Origin: Actinomycetes bacterium
Lineage (GTDB): Bacteria > Actinomycetota > Coriobacteriia > Coriobacteriales > Eggerthellaceae
DNA length: 64,000 nucleotides
Direction of reading: 5' to 3'
Assembly: GCA_023460315.1 (NCBI GenBank)
Contig: JAEWQO010000007.1
Coordinates: 7,670 to 71,669, forward strand
Within the stretch, counting starts at the first letter, position 1, and each line of letters opens with the position of its first letter. The position numbers and the translations under genes were made by a program. Below, piece by piece: positions 59,171-64,000 of the stretch. The notes below the pieces were generated by a model that was not told where the DNA came from, ran no database searches, and was given only the letters and a program-made list of their open reading frames with translations.

Positions 59171-61087
59171 TTAAGCCAGCACGGCTTCTGTGGCTGGCTC
59201 CGCAGCCGCAGGGTCCAAGGGGTCCTCATGTATCGGCAGCAAGGGGGCAACGGCGTCTCGGATGAGGTTGAGATAGGCAACTGAGCCGTCTTCGGTCAAG
59301 TGAGTGCCGTCACCGTCGAAGTACTCGTCATGGCCGCTGCTCTGCTCGTGCCAATCAATCAGGTTGACATTGTCGTGCCGGTCAGCTGCGGCGGTGAGCG
59401 CGTCATTGGTGGTTTGCACCCAATTTTGAGGGCTGCGCGTGTTCACGAGGAAAATATGTTTGTCATTCCCCACATCGGCAATGAGATCGTCCAGCTGTGC
59501 GTCGGTGGCGGGTCCGTTGGTGCCAAGGGCGAACACGACGACGCTCCCCACAAGGTTTTGCTCCGCGTAGTGGTCGTATATGCTTCCACCGTCATAAAGC
59601 TGTCGGTTGACTGCCGCGTCTATCGCTCCGTGGGGAAACATCTTCTCGAAATCAGGAACGGTCCTTACCGAGATGGAATCGCCAATCATGAGGACGTCAA
59701 GTTTCGGTTTCTCGGACCCTTCTTCCGCAAGGCCGGGCAGGGATGAGGAGGGCGGAGCGTCGAGGTTTTGAGAACGGTGGGGCTCTTCCTGCTGAAGCAG
59801 GTTTGCTCCTTCCACGGCAGAGGTTGGGGGCACGAGGATCAGCCCGCCGAGGGCAACGAGCGCCACAAGAGCCATTGCCACAGAAGACAAGGCGTGGCTC
59901 TGAAGCCAGCGGGGGATTGACACGGTTCCTGAGCGAATGCCTTTGGCCAATTGACCGATGGCCCCGTGCCTGATGGGATTCTCGATGAAGCGATAGGAGA
60001 AGGCTGCGCAGGCGAACACGACAGCCACCTGTATCAAGGAAAGCCACCAAGGAGTTTCTCCGGTGAAGGTGCGCGGATTCATGAGCAGCAGGAGGGGAAA
60101 ATGCCAAAGGTAAATGCCATAGCTGCGTTTGCCTATCCAGACAAGTGGCGCGATGCCGGCGGCCCGTCCGAGCAAGCTGGCTGGATGCACGACCACGGCG
60201 ATGACGACGGCTGTCAGGATGGATGCGAGGAGAATTCCTCCACGATAGAGAAAGGGGGAGAATCCATCTGTGACCGCAATGAGGACCAGAAGACCGAGAA
60301 GCGAGCCGATGCCGATGCCGTCAAAGACCAGGCGTTCCTTCCTTCCAAGCTGCACGCCGCTTTTTGCTCCGAGGAGGTGAGAGGGCCAGACGAAGGCGAG
60401 CCATGCCCCTATGAGAAGCGAGAACGCGCGCGTGTCGGTGCCGTAATAGACCCGACTTGGATCGATTGACGGATTGTAGAGGATCGCCATTTCAATGGCT
60501 GAGAGCAAGGCGATAACGAGCGTGGCGGTGCAAAGGGTGCTTCTCTTGACCCCCTTCCTGAGACCAAGAAAAAGAATGACCGGCCATATGAGATAGAACT
60601 GTTCTTCGATGGCCAACGACCAGAAGTGAGTGAGGGGGGAGGGAGCTCCCAAGGCTTCGAAGTATGAGGTGTCGTGAAAGATCTGCCACCAATTGTTATA
60701 AAAGAAAAGGGAAGGCACCACCTCATCGCGCATCTTCGTGAGCATGCTGTGGTCAAGGAGGGTGCAAAGCGCTGCCGTGCATGCGATGACGAACACGATG
60801 GCAGGGACAAGCCTTCTGATGCGACGAAGCCAGAATTGCGGCAGGTCAATTTTTGAGGTGTTGTCATATTCGACAAGCAGCAGGCTGGTGATGAGATATC
60901 CTGAAAGAACAAAGAACACCGTGACGCCGAGCAGTCCGCCGATGGCCCAAGGCATCTTCGTATGGTAGGCAATGACTGCGAGGACGGCGAGCGCTCTCAG
61001 CCCGTCGAGTGCGGGTATGTAACGGGATTTTGGGCCTGGCGTGAGCGACGGCTTCTTTTCGGTTCCGGTATGTTGCAGAGAAGACAC
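59171..61087 (-). CDS. OafA/OatA-type acyltransferase with C-terminal SGNH domain
   Basis: The 638-residue protein starts at a GTG (61085-61087). Residues ~20-390 form an acyltransferase-3 membrane domain: IPALDGLRALAVLAVIAYH with the catalytic His region, FFVLSGYLITSLL, RRIRRLVPA, and FWSLAIEEQFYLIWP. After a linker, residues ~465-625 form an SGNH-like domain with the nucleophile block GDSIS, the GTNG block and the D-G-T-H block (DGDGTHL). OatA-like proteins O-acetylate peptidoglycan; others modify surface glycans. It lies convergent to the intron and between rpsA and coaE. Confidence 0.9.
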   Translation of the reverse strand: MSSLQHTGTEKKPSLTPGPKSRYIPALDGLRALAVLAVIAYHTKMPWAIGGLLGVTVFFVLSGYLITSLLLVEYDNTSKIDLPQFWLRRIRRLVPAIVFVIACTAALCTLLDHSMLTKMRDEVVPSLFFYNNWWQIFHDTSYFEALGAPSPLTHFWSLAIEEQFYLIWPVILFLGLRKGVKRSTLCTATLVIALLSAIEMAILYNPSIDPSRVYYGTDTRAFSLLIGAWLAFVWPSHLLGAKSGVQLGRKERLVFDGIGIGSLLGLLVLIAVTDGFSPFLYRGGILLASILTAVVIAVVVHPASLLGRAAGIAPLVWIGKRSYGIYLWHFPLLLLMNPRTFTGETPWWLSLIQVAVVFACAAFSYRFIENPIRHGAIGQLAKGIRSGTVSIPRWLQSHALSSVAMALVALVALGGLILVPPTSAVEGANLLQQEEPHRSQNLDAPPSSSLPGLAEEGSEKPKLDVLMIGDSISVRTVPDFEKMFPHGAIDAAVNRQLYDGGSIYDHYAEQNLVGSVVVFALGTNGPATDAQLDDLIADVGNDKHIFLVNTRSPQNWVQTTNDALTAAADRHDNVNLIDWHEQSSGHDEYFDGDGTHLTEDGSVAYLNLIRDAVAPLLPIHEDPLDPAAAEPATEAVLA

Positions 61088-61424
61088 AGCAAGCGATTAT
61101 AGCAGCCTTCTCATTGGCGGCCCGCCACAGTGACATTTGGGCTGTGTATCGTTACGCATCATCGCGAGCTGAACTGTTCCTGGCGTTGGTGCGCGATTTC
61201 GACGAGCCTGCCTTTCTCCTGACATCAAACTGATGCGTTACAAGGGCAAAACTTCAGCGTGGATGGGGAATGTTCCGTGTATCATGGAGCTTGATGACGG
61301 GCATACGTCATGAGCTTCAGGTCTTTGTGCGCAGTGGGTTTGATCGGGACTGCACCAGTGAGTCATTTTTATAGGGGAGTGCCATCGCGCTCGGTGGCGA
61401 CATGGTCGAGGAGGCAGTGGAGTC
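61088..61424. other. Divergent region between the acyltransferase and coaE
   Basis: A 337-bp gap without an ORF. ATGACG (61294-61299) and CGTCAT (61306-61311) pair, with partly complementary flanks, making a small hairpin. The acyltransferase -10 box is at the left edge. I see no strong promoter for coaE. Confidence 0.4.
61096..61101 (-). promoter_or_regulatory. -10 element of the acyltransferase gene
   Basis: On the minus strand TATAAT is followed five to six bases later by the GTG start codon, leaving no room for a ribosome-binding site. This suggests a leaderless message. Confidence 0.4.
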
Positions 61425-62027
61425 ATGAAGAAGCTGTTTATTATCGGGGGCATGGGCGCAGGAAAGTCAACGGCTCGCAAGGCGCTTGTCAGCCAAGGGC
61501 TCCCGTTCATCGACCTTGATCAGGTTGGCCATGAGATTTTGGCATGGGACACCGTGAAATCCGAGCTTTCCGAGACGTTCGGTGAAGATATCCTCAATGA
61601 GCAGGGAGAGATTGAGCGCAGCGCGCTCGCACGGAAAGCGTTCGTGAATGCTGCCGAGACGCGGAAACTCAACCGCATAACCATGCCCCGCATAGAGGAG
61701 GCATACACGGACAAGGTCGCGGAGCTTGAGGCTGCGGGCAATGAGGCGGTGGTTGTCGAGTGCTCCGTTTTTAGGAACCGCCAGTCTTCCCTTGCCTATT
61801 CAGCAGACGTGGTCATCGCCGTTCTTGCTCCCATCGACCAACGAATCGAGCGTGCTGTCGCCGCCGGTTGGTCTGAGGACGACGTTCGCCTTCGCATCTC
61901 CCGTCAAATCACCGATGCAGACCGCATCGAAGCCGCCGACGTCGTGTTCAACAACGACAAAACAACGGACGATCTGCGTGATCAGGTTGTGTCCTGGTGG
62001 GAAAGCTACCGTACGCAGCAGGGCTAG
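61425..62027 (+). CDS. coaE: Dephospho-CoA kinase
   Basis: The 200-residue kinase finishes coenzyme A synthesis. It has the P-loop IIGGMGAGKST, the substrate Asp in PFIDLDQVGHEIL, and the lid Arg region (RLRISRQITDADRIEAADVVFNND). The order rpsA-coaE is common in actinobacteria; here the intron and the acyltransferase stand between them. Confidence 0.9.
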   Translation: MKKLFIIGGMGAGKSTARKALVSQGLPFIDLDQVGHEILAWDTVKSELSETFGEDILNEQGEIERSALARKAFVNAAETRKLNRITMPRIEEAYTDKVAELEAAGNEAVVVECSVFRNRQSSLAYSADVVIAVLAPIDQRIERAVAAGWSEDDVRLRISRQITDADRIEAADVVFNNDKTTDDLRDQVVSWWESYRTQQG

Positions 62028-62041
62028 CTCAAGGCACTGAG

Positions 62042-62071
62042 TTGGCTTTTTCTCTCGGAAGGTGCTAGACT
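62042..62071 (+). promoter_or_regulatory. Candidate promoter of the ABC-F leader
   Basis: TTGGCT (62042-62047) and TAGACT (62066-62071) are 18 bp apart, each four of six to consensus. Transcription from here would make a leader of about 200 nt before the ABC-F start. Confidence 0.3.
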
Positions 62072-62128
62072 GACGGCTTGAATCGGCTATAAGTACCTGT
62101 TTCGGCCGCGTTTTGAGGAGAAAGACAC

Positions 62129-62140
62129 ATGAAGCACTAG
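62129..62140 (+). CDS. Three-codon leader peptide upstream of the ABC-F gene
   Basis: ATG-AAG-CAC-TAG (Met-Lys-His-stop) lies eight bases after GAGGAG (62115-62120), a strong ribosome site with perfect spacing. The stop codon overlaps the first base of the long hairpin that follows. Very short leader ORFs before ABC-F resistance genes are known to control attenuation when antibiotics stall the ribosome. Expression of this peptide is an inference from the ribosome site and context. Confidence 0.5.
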   Translation: MKH

Positions 62141-62224
62141 CGATTGCCTCTTAGGGCACCCCCCCCCATGAACCAGACACTGTCCCCGTGTCGCAGTTGG
62201 GTGCGCAATCGCAAGGTGTGTTTT
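62140..62224 (+). promoter_or_regulatory. Attenuator-like hairpin in the ABC-F leader
   Basis: GCGATTGC (62140-62147) pairs with GCAATCGC (62205-62212), and GCACCC (62156-62161) with GGGTGC (62199-62204); a small inner stem GACAC/GTGTC lies at 62176-62192. AAGGTGTG and TTTT (62221-62224) follow. A ribosome on the three-codon ORF would cover the 5' arm of the outer stem, which could prevent its formation. The loop holds a nine-C tract (62159-62167). Confidence 0.55.
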
Positions 62225-62280
62225 CCTGCAATTCCTGCAACGCGTTTCCCGCTGCGCCTCTGATTCCAAGGAGGCCGCTT

Positions 62281-63792
62281 GTGATCCTTTCCATAAGCAA
62301 TCTCTCATATAGCTACGCCGGTTCGTCGATGCCGGCGCTTGCCGGAGTGTCCGCCACGTTTTCAAAAGGGTGGACCGGCATCGTCGGCAACAATGGTGCC
62401 GGGAAGAGCACCTTGCTTCGCTTGGCGTGCGGTGACCTCACGCCTGATGGAGGAAGCGTCACCCCCCGTCTTGCGGGAGCGTACTGTGCCCAGTCCACCG
62501 AGCGAGCGCCGCAGAATTTGGAAGACTTTGCTCTGGACTATTCGCCCGATGCCGTTCGTCTTCGCGCGACGCTTGGCCTGGATGACGAATGGCCCTGGCG
62601 TTTCGAAACGCTTTCGCCTGGTGAACGGAAGCGTCTACAGATTGCGTGCGCCCTCTGGCAGCGGCCTCCCGTGCTTGCGCTCGACGAGCCGACGAACCAC
62701 CTTGATGTCATGACCCGGCATCTTTTGCTGGATGCGCTCAAGGCCTATCACGGGGTGGGTCTGCTGGTGTCGCATGACCGCTTTTTCATCGATGAGCTTG
62801 CGTACCAGTGCTGCTTTCTCGACGAGGGCGTGGCCGTGGTGATTCCCGGCGGATACACCCAGGCCAAGACGCAGCAAGATCGGGAGCGCAAAGCTGTGGC
62901 GTCCGAGCGTCGTCGGGCTCGCGAAGAAGTCCTTCGGGTAGGTGCGGAAAGTGCACGAAGAAAGGCTGAGGCGGATCGGGCTGCCTCGCGGAGGTCTGCC
63001 CGCCATCTGGATAAGGGAGACCGAGACGGTCGGGCCCGCATCAGGCTGGCTGTGGTGAGCGGCCAGGACGGCAAAGCGGGCCTGCTGTCTGCTCAAATGG
63101 GCAAGAAGATGGAGGATGCACAGGAAAGGCTTGCGAGAGCCTCTGTGAAGAGAGTGTACGATGGCGCTCTCGAGCTGCATGCGAGGCCGGCGGACCGCAA
63201 GGTGTTGGTGAGAGAGCCTGCAGGTTGCCTTTCTTTGGGAGAGGGGCGGATTCTGAAGTATCCGCCCGTCGCTCTGGGAAACCGTGATCGCGTTGGGCTT
63301 CGGGGTTGCAATGGCGTGGGGAAGTCGACGTTTCTCAACCATCTGCTGGCTGGTTCATCCGAGGGGCAAGGTGTCATTTCGATTCCTCAGGAAATGGACT
63401 CTGCCCAGGGCAGATCGGTGCTTGAGGGTCTGCGGGGGATGTCTCAGGGGGAACGGGGGCATGTCCTGTCCATCGTGGCCCGGCTCAACTCGTCGCCCGA
63501 CCGCATCTTGGCGGGTGACGAGTTGAGTCCGGGAGAGCTGCGCAAGGTGATGCTGGCTTGCGGGCTGCTGGGAGAACCTCACCTCATCGTTATGGACGAG
63601 CCGACCAACCACCTGGACATCCACTCGATCGAGGCCTTGCAGGATGTGCTGGGTTCCTGCGACTGCGCACTCGTCCTCGTGTCGCATGACGAGCAATTCC
63701 TCGATGCCCTGACTGACATCACGTGGGTGTTTGAAGAGGAACTCCAGAGGCAGGCACGCGGCGATGTTGCCTTGACGGTGAATCTGCGATGA
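62281..63792 (+). CDS. ABC-F family ATPase, possible ribosome-protection protein
   Basis: GTG 62281 lies six bases after AAGGAGG (503 residues); the longer open frame upstream covers the leader hairpin and is not used. Two ABC cassettes without membrane segments: first Walker A GNNGAGKST, signature LSPGERKRL, DEPTNHLD; second GCNGVGKST, LSPGELRKV, DEPTNHLD. The Arg/Ala/Glu-rich linker between them (about 190-290) is the part that reaches into the ribosome. The size and linker fit the antibiotic-resistance branch (Lsa/Msr/Vml-like) better than EttA or Uup, but linker type cannot be decided by eye. The leader with a mini-ORF supports drug-induced expression. Confidence 0.9.
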   Translation: MILSISNLSYSYAGSSMPALAGVSATFSKGWTGIVGNNGAGKSTLLRLACGDLTPDGGSVTPRLAGAYCAQSTERAPQNLEDFALDYSPDAVRLRATLGLDDEWPWRFETLSPGERKRLQIACALWQRPPVLALDEPTNHLDVMTRHLLLDALKAYHGVGLLVSHDRFFIDELAYQCCFLDEGVAVVIPGGYTQAKTQQDRERKAVASERRRAREEVLRVGAESARRKAEADRAASRRSARHLDKGDRDGRARIRLAVVSGQDGKAGLLSAQMGKKMEDAQERLARASVKRVYDGALELHARPADRKVLVREPAGCLSLGEGRILKYPPVALGNRDRVGLRGCNGVGKSTFLNHLLAGSSEGQGVISIPQEMDSAQGRSVLEGLRGMSQGERGHVLSIVARLNSSPDRILAGDELSPGELRKVMLACGLLGEPHLIVMDEPTNHLDIHSIEALQDVLGSCDCALVLVSHDEQFLDALTDITWVFEEELQRQARGDVALTVNLR

Positions 63793-63881
63793 GCGATAGC
63801 GTCAAGGGATGTTCGGTGTGGCAGGAAGGAAAATTCTACTGCCATTTCAATGAGTCCGGCAAATATACTCGCACTACATAG
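63789..63881 (+). CDS. 30-residue ORF coupled to the ABC-F gene
   Basis: The ATG overlaps the ABC-F stop (ATGA), and the frame runs 30 codons to TAG. The product contains two Cys (8 and 19), is rich in aromatic residues and has a plausible compact core (VWQEGKFYCHFNESGKY). I do not recognise it. Overlap coupling suggests translation, but the frame is short enough to be chance. A weak terminator follows at 63881-63906. Confidence 0.4.
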   Translation: MSDSVKGCSVWQEGKFYCHFNESGKYTRTT

Positions 63882-63906
63882 GGTCTGCTCTGTAACAGCC
63901 CATTTT
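63881..63906 (+). terminator. Probable terminator after the ABC-F unit
   Basis: GGG-T-CTG (63881-63887) pairs with CAG-CCC (63896-63901) with one bulged base, followed by ATTTTT. It is short but in the right place. The last ~95 bp of the window hold nothing I recognise. Confidence 0.5.
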
Positions 63907-64000
63907 TCGCAACCGGCTTTACGCGTGTTTCATTGAACATAGCGGCGCAAGTGTGCCCGCGGCCCATGTGAGTCTTTCAAGCAGCCAATGGACAAAGGCA

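Overview
The window is a gene-dense, fairly GC-rich piece of a bacterial chromosome. It fits an anaerobic actinobacterium of the class Coriobacteriia, probably Eggerthellaceae; this is an inference from gene content, not from a marker match. The signs are a Tat-exported flavin reductase divergent from a membrane-bound LuxR-type regulator, a multiheme cytochrome next to a Ccm system whose CcmE carries CxxxY, an oxygen-independent ribonucleotide reductase (nrdDG), frequent GTG/TTG starts, and two TATAAT boxes placed directly before GTG codons (possible leaderless genes).

Layout. 1-10 kb: a respiratory block with flavoprotein, LuxR regulator, putative five-heme cytochrome and ccmEFABCD, closed by a terminator. 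10.2-15.1 kb: nrdD-nrdG under a NrdR box, an MscS channel and a DUF2804 protein. 15.2-19.8 kb: a minus-strand pilT-pilC pair, two unrecognised membrane proteins and a lone molbindin. 20.3-28.6 kb: a phosphate regulon with an array of Pho-type repeats, pstSCA, two pstB genes, phoU, two paralogous response regulators and one histidine kinase. 28.6-32.8 kb: a possible structured RNA, a near-consensus parS site, rarA, a DUF948 protein and an AI-2E-type permease. 33-43.5 kb: alaS, ruvX, mltG, yqeG and the shikimate genes aroE-C-K-B, ending in an unusual fusion of type II dehydroquinase with an M24 peptidase. 43.7-50.9 kb: efp, a split biotin-dependent carboxylase whose carboxyltransferase subunit ends in a whole AccB-like domain, accC, an Asp23 protein, nusB, xseB and dxs. 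51.6-57.2 kb: amt-glnK, a PerR-type regulator, a GAF-GGDEF-PAS protein and rpsA. 57.2-59.1 kb: a group II intron sitting exactly behind the rpsA terminator. 59.2-63.9 kb: an OafA/OatA-type acyltransferase, coaE, and an ABC-F ATPase gene with an attenuator-like leader and a coupled 30-codon ORF.

How it works together. Several blocks are complete modules: cytochrome c assembly next to a candidate client cytochrome, anaerobic dNTP synthesis with its repressor site, phosphate uptake with its own sensing circuit, five shikimate-pathway steps in one run, and ammonium uptake with its PII partner. The points I would look at first are the ABC-F leader, the AroQ-M24 fusion, the CxxxY CcmE beside a cytochrome with mixed heme spacing, the terminator-targeted intron, and the AccB-tailed carboxyltransferase.
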